Source: Triglochin maritima (lineage: Eukaryota; Streptophyta; Magnoliopsida; Alismatales; Juncaginaceae). From it: a stretch of DNA of 64,000 bases. The stretch's first letter is position 1. Every line of letters begins with the position of its first letter. Made by a program: the position numbers and the translations under genes. Of the stretch, positions 11,657 through 22,464 are shown piece after piece. Below the pieces are notes generated by a model. The model worked only from the letters and a program-made list of their open reading frames with translations, was not told where the DNA came from and made no database searches. Where the stretch lies: positions 384,501-448,500 of the forward strand of contig OY821790.1 in NCBI GenBank assembly GCA_963682175.1, given 5' to 3'.

Positions 11657-12079
11657 TTAAAGTAAATAGAGGTCATTAATTAATTTAACACTGACATAAA
11701 ACATGTCATCTTTATAGATAGAACAACATTGATTCTTTATTATAAATGAATAACCTTCAATATCCAATACTGAAGATGAAACAATGTTTCTACCAATAGC
11801 GGGAACAAAATAACAATTATTAAGTTCTAGAACTAAGCCTGAGGGTAAACATAAATCATAAGATCCTACAGCTAGTGCAACAACCCTTGCTCCATTTCCA
11901 ACTCGTAGGTCAACGTCCTCTTTTGCCAAGTTTCTAATTCTTCTTAGTCCCTGCACATTGGAAACAATGTGGGATCCACATCCGGTATCAAATACCCATG
12001 AAGAACAATTTGCTAAATTAACATCAATAACAAAGGTACCTGAAGAAGAAGCTACTGCGTCATTCTTCTTATCCTCCAA
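11657..12079 (-). pseudogene. Copia aspartic protease segment
   Basis: The minus-strand frame contains WVFDTGCGSHI, the copia-type aspartic protease active site (D-T/S-G followed by a conserved His), and continues through LRVGNGARVVALAVGSYDL, typical of the same family. It is separated from gag by a stop at about 12080 and would be part of one gag-pol polyprotein in an intact element. Confidence 0.82.
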
Positions 12080-12879
12080 CTATTTCAGGCAGTTTCTCTT
12101 CCAATGGCTAGTGTCATTGCAGTAGAAACACTTAGTATTAGAATCAGCACCTTTGAGTTTGGGATGGGCAACTTCTTGCCTTTTCCTGTAGACCCTTGCT
12201 TCTTCTTTCCACCACCCAACTTCTTAAACTCCTTCCCCTTTTGAATCATCAAAACTTCCTTTCTAGATTCTAGAGTCCCAATATTTTGCTCAGCAGTTTT
12301 CAACATGCCATGCAATTCTTCCAAACTCTTATCCAAACCTTGCATGTTGAAGTTCAACCTAAATTGGTTAAATCCATCATGGAGCGAGTGGAGAACAATG
12401 TTTGTGGCCAACTCTTGACTATAGGGAAACCCAAGTCGGGTCATATTCTCAAAAAGATCGATCATCTTGAAAACATGGGGTCCAACTAGTTTGCCTTTCT
12501 CGAGACGACTATCAAGAATAGCCTTTCAGGTCTCATACCTCTCCATTCGGGACTACATCCGGAACATGTTCCTTAGCTGTTGGATGATAGTATATGCATC
12601 CATGTCCACAAGCCTCTTTTGTAGGTTAGTGTCCATAGTTGCCAACATCAGGCAGGTGAGAGTGACAGACTTATTGCGAATACTACTCTCAGCAGCTTGC
12701 TCCTCAACAGTTGAGGTGGAAGTTAACTTTGGGATAGGAGTTGTAAGGACATCCTCTTTGTTTTCTGACCTAAGAATAATTCTCATATTCCTTTCCCATT
12801 CAAGGAAATTATTTCCGTTCAATTTGTCATTCTCAAGGATAGAACGGAGATTGAAAGTGGTATTACTCTTTTCGTTCAT
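12080..12879 (-). pseudogene. Copia gag (capsid plus CCHC knuckle), interrupted
   Basis: The minus-strand ATG at 12879 opens a copia gag N-terminus (LNGNNFLEWERNMRIILR). A stop near 12550 breaks it; a second frame, 12465-12085, carries the UBN2-like half (EELHGMLKTAEQNIG). The knuckle CFYCNDTSHWKRNC lies around 12130-12090. I could not find a convincing iMet primer-binding site or 5' LTR to the right, so the upstream end of the element is undefined. Confidence 0.8.
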
Positions 12880-13583
12880 TAATCTACATTTGAAAGAAAA
12901 TTGCAAGTTTATTACTCTTGTCATAAATAGCTCAAAACATTTAAACAATTTAAATAGTTAAGTTAAAACACATCATTCAATTTATAATTTGTCCCTTGTT
13001 GAACTAGTGATTCCAAGACCCTATTCAAATTAATTTATGAAATTTCATGTGTTGGAATCATAACCTAGAGTAAATGTTACGTTTAATTGCGATGCATGTA
13101 TTATTTTATTATTATTCTAATACTAGATTTCTATGTTTTCATGATTGAAAATCCATGATTGTTCTGCTAGATGATTGTTTAGGATAATGTCATCATTTCT
13201 ATTTGTTGTCATGATTAGTTCTTTATTCAAAATTGGAACATGTTCATCCATACAAGATTGGATCATTATAATATCTAGCCTTAAGAGTCATTCATTGATA
13301 GTTTCATTGTAGTTTAATGTTGAGGGTCAGTCGTGACATCTGGTACTATAATTTAGGAGTAGTTTAAAATGAGGTAGAAAAACTCAAAAATCCAACATTT
13401 TCCTTCCCATGGTGAGTCTTAGCTAACTAATCTTCTTGCAGTTCGACGTGTACTTGTCATCTGCAGTAACGACGCTAAAAACATGAAATATAATTAAAAA
13501 ATGAGAAAACTCAATCCTAAATCTGACATCCGTAAAATAATGTCATGCATACTCTAAATCAAGTTATATATACATAAATATCG

Positions 13584-13637
<54 letters not shown>

Positions 13638-14392
13638 CACTAGCATTCGATCCATGCGTTGCACGACTACTATAATGATGTGAGTTTTATTGTGGTGATC
13701 GTGACTTTAGTTTCTACGTATTCCAAAACTATATATTAAGATGAATGTCTTCAAAAGAAGTAAACTCTAAACAAATTTAGTAAAAGATTGGGGCCCAAAA
13801 TTTTTAAGCAAAACCAAAAGTAAGCACATTCTAACAGTTTAGTAGACCAAATTATCTCCACTACTGTGTGGAGGACATGGTAAATTGAGTAAAAAATTGT
13901 TTCAAAGAACACACAATTGTATCTTTGTTTCATCAGTAACATCAAATTCAAAAGGTTTCTAATGAGATTATTCATGATTTTTCAAAGTGGAAAGTCAAGC
14001 ATGCTTTTTTTTGTTTTAACATTTGAGCAAGTTAGGCACATAAGAAGTAAGCTTGACATAATGAAGAAGTAAGAAATAATAAGTATCTTATGAATTTATA
14101 TGTGCATATATATTGGATCTGCCTACTTGTGGTGATGACTTTTGCCTTGTAGTCTTGACATTCAACTTTCTCCATCTTCGTGTGTTTCTTATAGCATGGC
14201 AAACTCCGAAACATAATGCGCGTAGTAACACCAGATCATGTGAAGGTAGAGTCTAAAGAGTGCAATTTCTTACCATGAGAAACTTATCATACACATTCAT
14301 TTCACCAAATAATTAGTTATACATGAAACATAATGTCTCATTATTAGTTCAATTTAATTAACAAAACTCTTTAGTATGATCATTAAAACTAG
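12880..14392. other. AT-rich spacer, no gene seen
   Basis: The stretch may include the lost 5' LTR of the copia element, but I see no PBS, LTR pair or target duplication. It contains a TA microsatellite (listed separately) and only short random frames. Confidence 0.5.
13587..13630. repeat. TA dinucleotide microsatellite
   Basis: About 22 uninterrupted AT/TA dinucleotides. Confidence 0.95.
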
Positions 14393-15130
14393 GGTTAATT
14401 ACAGTTTGTCCCTCTCAACTATGTCTTGATATCACTTTGCACTCCTAACTTTCAAAGTTGTCAGTTACCCTCCTTAACTTTCATTTTGTAACACTTTGTC
14501 CCCTGAATTTTAAAAATCCATTATTTAAACACACATTCGCTATTTTTGTAATATTTTCGTTGTATCCCTAATACACTTCGAAATCTATATTTACGTGAAA
14601 GTTCGTATCAAAATGGAAATCAGATATTGTTGGAATTTGGGTGAGATTGGTATTGAATCCGACCTTCAATCTTTTAACCCGAAAAAACCAATTTTTCCAC
14701 TAAACCAACCAAAACCTTCAAAACATAATTCACCTTCAACCCAAAAAATAACATGTCTAGGTAACAACTGGAACCATTGCTAAGAATGAAAGAAGAAATA
14801 GGTTCAGGACATTAATAAGTATGCAAACAAGTTGTTTTCTGGAATCCACCATAGTGAACTTTTCCCCTTCTCTGACAGACGTCACATCTTCTGTCAACAC
14901 CAACATTAAATTGATCACCACCAATAGCGACAAACACCTAATTCTGAAGAACACATGATTCACCTTCAAAACATAATTCACCTTCGAATCGTCACACCTA
15001 TGGTTGCTTGGCGATTAGAGAAGGAATGGTGGAGGGACGGGAGAGGTGTGTTTTACGGGGACACATGTAGAGATCGGATTGGGTGGAGGGACCAATAATG
15101 GGTTTCAACTACGGGGCATTATAAATGGAA
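14393..15130. repeat. Dispersed non-coding repeat beginning GGGTTAATTACAGTTTGTCCC-like
   Basis: The start (GGGTTAATTACAGTTTGTCC) and the following pyrimidine-rich stretch (CTTTCATTTTGTAACACTTTGTC) recur at 59007-59160. The far part (a GGGACACATGTAGAGATC region and TTTCAACTACGGGGCATTATA) resembles 53660-53745. It is probably a non-autonomous DNA element family. I see no clear inverted ends. Confidence 0.5.
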
Positions 15131-15138
15131 AATGTTTA

Positions 15139-15207
15139 GTAGACGCGGCGCGTCAATGATCCTATTTACGTGGCGGAGAAATTTTGTCCATTCAGCATCC
15201 AGTCAGC
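15139..15207 (+). repeat. Left terminal inverted repeat of MULE-1
   Basis: TAGACGCGGCGCGTC, TTACGTGG and TCAGCATCCAGTCAGC occur in this order; the same three blocks occur in the same order on the complementary strand at 22464-22392. The inner block is identical over 16 bases. Confidence 0.7.
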
Positions 15208-15229
15208 ATGTACACTAAGCTTCTCAGAG

Positions 15230-15578
15230 CAATGATGTCTTTCTTATTTGTCTTCCCGATGCATTAAATGCATATCTACGGAGATACCACATTTTCTTTT
15301 GGCGCTCAACGGAGATCCACTAAAGATCCTTTAGGGTTTCACGTCACCTATTTTTTTACTCATTTTCCTTTTTTTTTCGGACAAGCGCATGACTCATTCC
15401 GGACACAGTTACTATGTAATCCTGATAGTTGGAACACTTATTCCGGACAAGCGTACTACTTACTCCGGAATGTTGTCTTTTTCTTTTATTTTCCCGATGC
15501 GTCCACAATCGCATTTAATGCTCCTCAAATCAGCACGTCCTCCATTTCTTCTTTTTTGGCGTTTCACGGAGATACAAA
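15230..15578 (+). repeat. Duplicated leader of the MULE-1 transposase gene with inverted relics of the 22-bp unit
   Basis: Two diverged copies of one segment lie at about 15237-15312 and 15476-15575 (TTCCCGATGC, GCATTTAATG/ATTAAATGCAT, TTTTGGCG, ACGGAGAT). Between them, at about 15378-15465, are three or four degenerate units reading ACTTATTCCGGACAAGCG-like, the reverse complement of the unit seen in the transposase intron. Confidence 0.6.
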
Positions 15579-18308
15579 ATGTTTTGGCTACCTTATTCAG
15601 ATCCTATGAACCCTTCCTTCTTCTTCCTCCCTTTTTGCTGTACTGTAATAGCACTCGTTAATGTGTCCTCACAGCCGGCACATGCCTTAAACGTCCCGCA
15701 AGAGAAGATGTATTTTCCTTCCTTCGAAGAAGCCAAAGCATTTTACGTTTCCTATGCCGATTCCTGTGGTTTTGGTGTGAAGATAAGACAATCTCATTAC
15801 GATCGTAGTGTTGTTATACGTGTCACTCTTACTTGCTCCAAGGAGGGTAATGCTCCAGGAAACCAAGGTGAAGGTAGACCAAAACATAGGTTATCCGGTA
15901 GGGTCGAGTGCACTGCTCGGATCAGGGTCTCCGGAAATCCATCCAGAGGCTACGTAATTAACTACGTTGATCTCCAACATAACCACGCCATGCTGTCGGA
16001 CGACCAGATGCGCTTCCTCCGACAAAAACGATCCGTCCCGGATTCCGCTAGAGCACGCATTTCGTGTAATGATGCTGCCGGGATATCGTCCGCCAAGACC
16101 ATGCAATCTTTTGTGGTCGAAGCCGGAGGTCATGACAAATTGCCTTTCAACGAGCGGGACCTAAAGTCTTTTGTTTTCTACTTAACTAGGTTCATGTTAC
16201 CCATTTTGCTTTGTCATAAAAATTGTGTTTTGCAGGAATGTTGTGTACGAGGTTAGAAACCTGAAGATGGGACCAGGCGATGCCCAAGCTATCCAAGATT
16301 ATTTTATCAGGATGCAGAAGAATGATTCCCAGTTTTTTTACGTAATGGATATGGACGACGAAGGCAGACTACGAAACGTGTTCTGGGCCGACAGTCGTTC
16401 TCGAGCTGCGTACTCTTACTTTGGAGATGTCATATGTTTCGACACAACCTACATAACCAACAAGTACGACATGCCTTTTGCCCCATTTGTGGGGGTAAAT
16501 CACCATTACCAGTCCGTCCTTCTCGGTTGCGCACTCCTCTCTTCCGAGACGACACAAAATTACATTTGGTTGTTCCAAACATGGTTGACGTGCATGAACA
16601 GTACGTACTTTGTCTGTCCGGTTTATGTTATTTGTCTGTCCGGTTTACGTTATATGTCTGTCCGATTTACGTTATTTGTCTGTCCGGTTTACGTTATATG
16701 TCTGTCCGGTTTACGTTATTTGTCTGTCCGGTTTACCTTATATGTCTGTCCGGTTTACGTTATTTGTCTGTCCGGTTTACGTTATATGTCTGTCCGGTTT
16801 ACGTTATTTGTCTGTCCGGTTTACGTTATATGTCTGTCCGGTTTACGTTATTTGTCTGTCCGGTTTACGTTATATGTCTGTCCGGTTTACGTTATTTGTC
16901 TGTCCGGTTTACGTTATATGTCTGTCCGGTTTACGTTATTTGTCTGTCCGGTTTACGTTATATGTCTGTCCGATTTACGTTATTTGTCTGTCCGGATTAC
17001 GTTTTATGTCTGTCCGGTTTACCATATGTTTTTATCTGGTTTACGTTATGTGCAGATATAAGCCCCCCGGCGATCATAACAGATCAATGTGGCGCCATAA
17101 CTGCGGCGGTGAGAACTGTGTTCCCTGAAGCGCGACACAGATTTTGTATATGGCACATAATGAATAAAGCGCCTGTGAAGCTGCCCACGAAGTACCGGGA
17201 GCATACGTTGTTTGAGCTCAAAATCTGTGTATTCGATTCCAAGACTCCGGCTGAATTTGAGCATAATTGGCAGGGTTTTCTCGATGATTTCGAGTCCCAC
17301 GACAATAGTTGGCTCCAATCCATTTATGCAATTCGAGAGTACTGGGTACCTGCATTTGCGCGAGATTGTTTTTTCGCCGGAATGGCATCAACCCAGAGAA
17401 GTGAGAGTATGAACGCCTTTTTTGATAAGTACCTCACATCTAGGACGACACTAAAGCAGTTCGTTCAACAATACGAACTCGCACTCCGCCACAAGTATGA
17501 GAAGGAAGCTCAGTCGGATTTCGATTGTATTCATAAGGCTCCGCAATTGATTTCGAAATATCCATTCGAAAGGCAATTGAGCGAGTTGTATACGGTGAGG
17601 GTCTTCAAGAAGGTGCAATTAGAAATTGGGAAGATGATGTACTGCGATATCACGGACGAGTTCAACGAGGAGGACACATTCCACTTCAATGTGACTGAAC
17701 ATGTATTGACACATATGCTCCCATTGTCGAAACGGTTTGCAGTGCAAATTAGAGATGCGAAGTGGTCATGCAATTGCAGAATGTTTGATCACGTCGCGCT
17801 CCTTTGTTGTCACGTTTATGTTGTTATTGCACGACTACGTCCCAACGCGTTGCTCCCCGAGTCTTACATCGTCAACAGATGGAGGAAGGACATCCGAAGG
17901 AGCTATCGAGACAACTTTTCCCTTCAAAATGGCACGACGGAGAACGATGCGCTTCGTCACCATGACGACATAATGGGTCGTGCGGTTTGGATCGCCCAGG
18001 CCGCTTTCGTCTCACACGACAGATATCTTCATGCGGTTGAGGCACTTGACTTGCTTAAGGAACGTATGCAACGAGCTGATCCTGGGCTGGAGCGTACATC
18101 CGTTCTCAATCCGGATAAGACAAGACGGAAAGGCAGACCACCGAGCAAACGACGGATTTCTTTGTCTGAGAAAATAATTAAAAGTAACGAAAGGAGAATC
18201 ATCAGAAAGAAGGCTTCACTGTCGCTGCACCCAGTCGCACCCAAACCTGGGGATCACGACTTCAATGATTGGGACATGAGTTTGTATTACGAGGGAGTTC
18301 CTCCTTGA
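15579..18308 (+). CDS. FAR1/FHY3-type MULE transposase (three exons)
   Basis: Exons 15579-16165, 16236-16600 and 17056-18308 join in phase through GT-AG introns of 70 and 455 bp, giving about 734 residues without a stop. Domains in order: FAR1 DNA-binding domain (FPSFEEAKAFYVSYADSCGF through DLQHNH), MULE DDE transposase core (VICFDTTYITNKYD with the first Asp; PPAIITDQCGA with the second Asp; FCIWH), and a SWIM zinc finger (CNCRMFDHVALLCCH), then a basic tail. It should bind the element ends and cut and paste it; domesticated relatives are FAR1/FHY3 transcription factors. The start is uncertain: ATGs at 15606 and 15708 are also possible, and the FAR1 domain begins just after the last. Intron 2 consists of 22-bp repeats. 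Because these contain no sense-strand stop, a long frame at 16434-18308 runs through the intron and mimics a repeat protein. Confidence 0.85.
16601..17055 (+). repeat. 22-bp minisatellite forming intron 2 of the transposase gene
   Basis: About 19-20 head-to-tail units of CTGTCCGGTTTACGTTATTTGT, mostly alternating TTATTTG and TTATATG variants, so there is a 44-bp higher-order period. The intron opens GTACGTACTTTG and closes TTATGTGCAG. Removing it restores the TWLTCMN to PPAIITDQ junction expected in this family. Confidence 0.9.
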
Positions 18309-18384
18309 TTATTGATTATGTCTTTTGTTGCAATTACTCTATGTAAAACTTCAACCTCCTTAATAATATGTAAAACTTATTATT

Positions 18385-19345
18385 ATGTCTGGTTCACGTT
18401 TTATGTTTGTCCGGATTACGTTATATGTCTGTCCGGTCTACTTTTTATGTCTGTCCGGATTACGTTTTATGTTTGTCCGGATTACGTTATTTGTCTGTCC
18501 GATTTAAGTTATTTGTCTGTCCGGATTAAGTGTTGTGTCTATCCGGAATAAGTGTGTGTCTGTCCGGAATAAGTCATGTGGTCGTCCGGAATAAGTAATG
18601 TGTCTGTCCGGAATACGTGTTGTGTCTGTCCGGAATATGTGATGTGTCTGTCCGGAATACGTGATGTGTCTGTCCGGAATAAGTCATGTGTATGTTCGGA
18701 ATAAGTCATGTGTCTGTCCGGAATAAGTCATGTGGTCGTCCGGAATAAGTAATGTGTCTGTCCGGAATAAGTCATGTGTCTGTCCGGAATACGTGTTGTG
18801 TCTGTCCGGAATACGTGTTGTGTCTGTCCGGAATAAGTCATGTGTCTGTCCGGAGTAAGTCATGTGTCTGTCCGGAATACGTGTTGTGTCTGTCCGGAAT
18901 AGGTGTTGTGTCTGTCCAGAATACGTGATGTGTCTGTCCGGAATAAGTAATGTGTCTGTCCGGAATACGTGTTGTGTCTGTCCGGAATAAGTAATGTGTC
19001 TGTCCGGAATACGTGTTGTCTGTCCGGAATAAGTCATGTGTCTGTCCGGAATACGTGTTGTGTCTGTCCGGAATAAGTGTTGTGTCTGTCCGGAATAAGT
19101 CATGTGTCTGTCCGGGATAAGTGTTTTGTCTGTCCGGAATAAGTGTTGTGTCTATCCGGAATAAGTGTTGTGCCTGTCCGGAATTTATTATTGTGTCTGT
19201 CCGGAATTTATTATGTCTGTCCGGATTACGTTTTATGTTTGTCCGGATTACGTTATTTGTCTGTCCGGTTTATGTTATTTGTCTGTCCGGATTACGTTAT
19301 ATGTCTGTCCGGATTACGTTTTATGTCAGTCCAGTTTACGTTCCA
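18385..19345 (+). repeat. 22-bp minisatellite between the two MULE-1 genes
   Basis: About 43 units in plus orientation. The edges carry the variant of the transposase intron (CTGTCCGGATTACGTTATATGT); the middle carries the variant of the protease-gene intron (CTGTCCGGAATAAGTGTTGTGT). The array therefore bridges the two subfamilies and lies 3' of both convergent genes. Confidence 0.92.
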
Positions 19346-19504
19346 ATCATTCAACCCAATACTAATCATTCATCCATGTATTGTTCGTAACAACCGTATA
19401 AAAATTAACAAATAATCTATGTAATTTGAACATGTATAAGCTATAAAAAACAATGGTTTATGTAACAATTAATGATGTAAAGTAAAACAAGTATTTTTGG
19501 CCGA

Positions 19505-22173
19505 TTATTGTTGACCGCACACCCCAGAGTCTTCAAGTAACCAGTTAGCCAATTCGCCCCTCACACGGTGGATAACCTTGCTCTGCTTTGGCTTCGTCGG
19601 ATCAGCATTCACCATCAAACACTTCATCCAGTACAAAACGTATGTCCCGCAGTCGTTACTCCCGGCTAGCTGTCGTTGGCTACCCTTCCTCTCAACTATC
19701 AGCGGCCAATCGACAATCAACAACTCTCGCCAAAATTCCATTAACTGAAATGTTGTGCATTCATGAATTCCGAGACACCGGTTAGGATCTTCACCTTTTC
19801 TTAGCGAACGGGACATACTGTTGTATTGAATGAACTCTGATCTCGGTCCGTGGGCAACGAACAGAGTCCAGTGGCCAGACTTCCAGCATGGCTGTGCGAT
19901 GATGGTCTCCGCCGCATTTAGTCCTACAATTTTGGGGAGTAGACAGTCTTCCATTATATCTTCTCCCTGTCCCTCCACAATTCTTCCCGATTCGAAGGTT
20001 GATATGCAAACAACCTTTTGCGGCCCTCCTCTTCTGACGAGTACCTCGATTAGGGTGTCCATGGTTTCGTTGCTGAATTCCGATTTTCGTGTTATTATTT
20101 CTTTCAGATCTTCACGGGTTATATTACAGAGTTCCCCCCTCCAGATCACCTCTTTTTCGTCGCGTTCGGGAGCCGTGAGATTCAATAAACGTTGTACCTC
20201 ATCAGGTTTCAACGATCTCCAGGCGGTCACATCCAGATCAGGTCTCGTCGAGGAAACATGGGCGGCCAGAACATCTTTGGCGGCTTCTTCGGCCTCCTCT
20301 ATCTCTTTGGCGGCTTCTTCGGCCTCCTCTATCTCTTTGTTGGCTTCTGTGGCCTTCTTCTCTACCCCCTCTTGGCCAGATATCCTGTACGCTTCGGCTC
20401 TATCTTCTGTGCGCAAGTGTGGTCTTTTGGTCCGCAATTTTGTTGGGTGCGTTTCCCTCTCCCTCTTCCTCTCTACATCCTTCCTCTGTTGTTCCTCCTC
20501 CTCCTTCCTCGTCTTCTCTTCCTCATTCCTCTTCCTCTCTTCCTCCTCCCTCTTCAAGTTAATCGTCTTTTGCTCTTCCTCCTTCCTCTTACGTTCCTCC
20601 TCCTCCTTCCTCTCTTTCTCCACTTTCTTCTTCTTAATCCTCTCTTCCTCTTCCTCCATCTTCCGTTCCTCCTCCTTCCTCATCCTCTTCCTGTCTTCCT
20701 CCTCCCTCGTCTTCCTCTCTTCCTCCTCCCTCGTCTTCCTGTCTTCCGGACAGACACATGACTTATTCCGGACATGCACAACACTTATTCCGGACAGGCA
20801 CAACACTTATTCCGGACAGACACAACACTTATTCCGGACAGACACAACACTTATTCCGGACAAACACAACACGTATTCCGGACAGACACATGACTTATTC
20901 CGGACAGACAAATGACTTATTCCGGACAGACACAACACGTATTCCGGACAGACACATTACTTATTCCGGACGACCACATGACTTATTCCGGACAGACACA
21001 TGACTTATTCCGGACAGCCACAACACGTATTCCGGACAGACACAACACCTATTCCGGACAGACACAACACGTATTCCGGACAGACACATGACTTATTCCG
21101 GACAGGCACAAGACTTATTCCGGACATGCACAACACTTATTCCGGACAGACACAACACTTATTCCGGACAGACACAACACTTATTCCGGATAGACACAAC
21201 ACGTATTCCGGACAGACACATTACTTATTCCGGACGACCACATGACTTATTCCGGACAGACACATGACTTATTCCGGACAGACACATGACTTATTCCGGA
21301 CAGACATAACACGTATTCCGGACAGACACAACACCTATTCCGGACAGACACAACACTTATTCCGAAAAGACACAACACTACTACCGGACTAACTTGCTTA
21401 CTTGTAATATGGCAACGCATCCAGACACGCAGCCCTGCTTCAGAGTGAAGTTCCCAGCCAATCTCCTCCTCGACAGGTCCTTTTTGCCTTCCTCCAGACC
21501 CCTAACCAAGCAAGCGTGAACTGTAGTTGCCCACGCATATCTCTTGAGGCGCTTGAGGTTCTTCAGGTGCCTCGTGTACCACGCTTTAGTTCGCAGTGAC
21601 CCATCGAAGAACAAAAAATGATTGAATATCAAACAAATAAGGAGACGGACGTTCTCCTCCTCGTCGCCCATTGCACTCGTGGCAGTAAGATGACCCAGTA
21701 GCTGAGTGTTGTCGAGGTTAACGCCGTCTCGCTTCTCTACGTACATGCGTTCCATATCAACTCTCAGCTCATGCACTCTTAGCCCCAGTATCAGGGCGAC
21801 ATCTTCTACCGTAAATGGGACGACCCCGGTTGCTATTCTCAACCCGACCTCATTGGCGTCGAAGTGTTCGACGAACCAACCCACGATCTCATTATCAGTT
21901 GTGATGTGAGGAAAAGTGAGGAAGTGACCGAAAGGCGTCCCTTTGAAAACCTTCTTCTCCTCCCCCTTCATCCGACTGAACTGCCGGTGAATGGCCGTCA
22001 AACCGCACTTAGTTTCGCGGAAGTAGTACGTGCTTCCCTGAAACCACAAAAAAACATATATTAAAAGTCGGTGCTTAACCCTAAAACCATTAAAAAACAC
22101 ATCCGGGTTGAGGAGAGACCTGCGCGGCTAGAATTTCAAGAGCGATGGAGGTTTCAGGGACAACAATATACAT
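19505..22173 (-). CDS. DUF1985/plant-mobile-like plus Ulp1 (C48) protease protein of MULE-1
   Basis: Best model on the minus strand: exon 1 22173-22120 (starts MYIVVPETS), intron 22119-22038, exon 2 22037-21402, intron 21401-20735, exon 3 20734-19505. All joins keep frame, about 639 residues. Exon 2 resembles the DUF1985/plant-mobile-like N-terminal domain of plant Ulp1-family proteins (FRETKCGLTAI, TPFGHFLTFP, PFTVEDVALILGL). Exon 3 begins with a long Glu/Arg/Lys coiled coil, then the C48 domain: GHWTLFVAHG (catalytic His) and GSNDCGTYVLYW (catalytic Cys preceded by the DCG motif). Ulp1 enzymes remove SUMO-like modifiers; the role in transposition is unknown. Where an Asp is usual (YDS) I read FIQYNSMS, an Asn. 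The 20734 acceptor is chosen because it is the nearest AG that keeps frame. Confidence 0.78.
20735..21401 (-). repeat. 22-bp minisatellite forming intron 2 of the Ulp1-type gene
   Basis: About 29 units that read CTGTCCGGAATAAGTGTTGTGT on the gene's own (minus) strand, the same sense orientation as in the transposase intron. The donor is CAA followed by GTAAGC at 21401. Sense units contain TAA, so unlike the transposase array this one cannot be read through. Confidence 0.88.
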
Positions 22174-22391
22174 TTTCGCCTTGTCTTGGTTTTTCTTCGA
22201 CTCAAAATGGGACGACGGTTTTTGGATGGGAAGAGGAAATGAGTGAGGAAAGGGTCAATTAGGAAACTGGACAGACAGATACTCGAATGCTCTGGAAGTG
22301 TAACCGTCTAATCGTGATTTGGGGAAATGAACCGTCCCACCCAACCAGCCGTCATTTTTTCAAAATAAATCAAGCCCGCGCAGAAGATATA

Positions 22392-22464
22392 GCTGACTGG
22401 ATGCTGACTCATCAAATCGAAACTCGTCCACGTAAGGCGCGTCACGGACGCGCACGTCCGTCTA
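22392..22464 (-). repeat. Right terminal inverted repeat of MULE-1
   Basis: Reverse complement reads TAGACGGACGTGCGCGTC, then CTTACGTGGACGAG, then TCAGCATCCAGTCAGC, matching the left end. The outer half is more diverged than the inner 16-base block. Confidence 0.7.

Larger units (their letters stand above)
15139..22464. mobile_element. MULE-1: two-gene Mutator-like element with 22-bp minisatellites
   Basis: It is bounded by diverged inverted repeats and contains a FAR1-type transposase gene (plus) and a DUF1985-Ulp1 protease gene (minus) in convergent orientation. The pairing of a FAR1-like transposase with a Ulp1 protease is known from plant MULEs such as the melon CUMULE and the Arabidopsis Kaonashi groups. 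What is unusual here is a single 22-bp repeat family filling an intron of each gene, the intergenic space, and, as inverted relics, the left leader. I could not find an exact 9-11 bp target duplication, so the outermost bases are uncertain by tens of bases. Confidence 0.78.

Noticed and set aside
13030..13450. 5' LTR of the copia element
   Set aside because: TGTTGGAATC at about 13040 looks like an LTR start but is in the wrong orientation for a minus-strand element, and no PBS or matching LTR was found.
16225..17128. Three overlapping plus-strand frames encoding a repeat peptide (VCPVYVICLSGL...)
   Set aside because: They are translations of the 22-bp intronic minisatellite; splicing it out gives the conserved transposase.
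18684..19103. Minus-strand frame repeating TYSGQTQHVFRTD
   Set aside because: Antisense reading of the intergenic minisatellite; no start context, domain or homologue recognised.
19830..20915. Long plus-strand frame, Ser/Leu-rich, 361 codons
   Set aside because: Antisense shadow of the Glu/Arg/Lys coiled coil and C48 domain of the minus-strand gene.
16601..21401. CRISPR array
   Set aside because: Units are contiguous with no unique spacers, and the context is a plant transposon.
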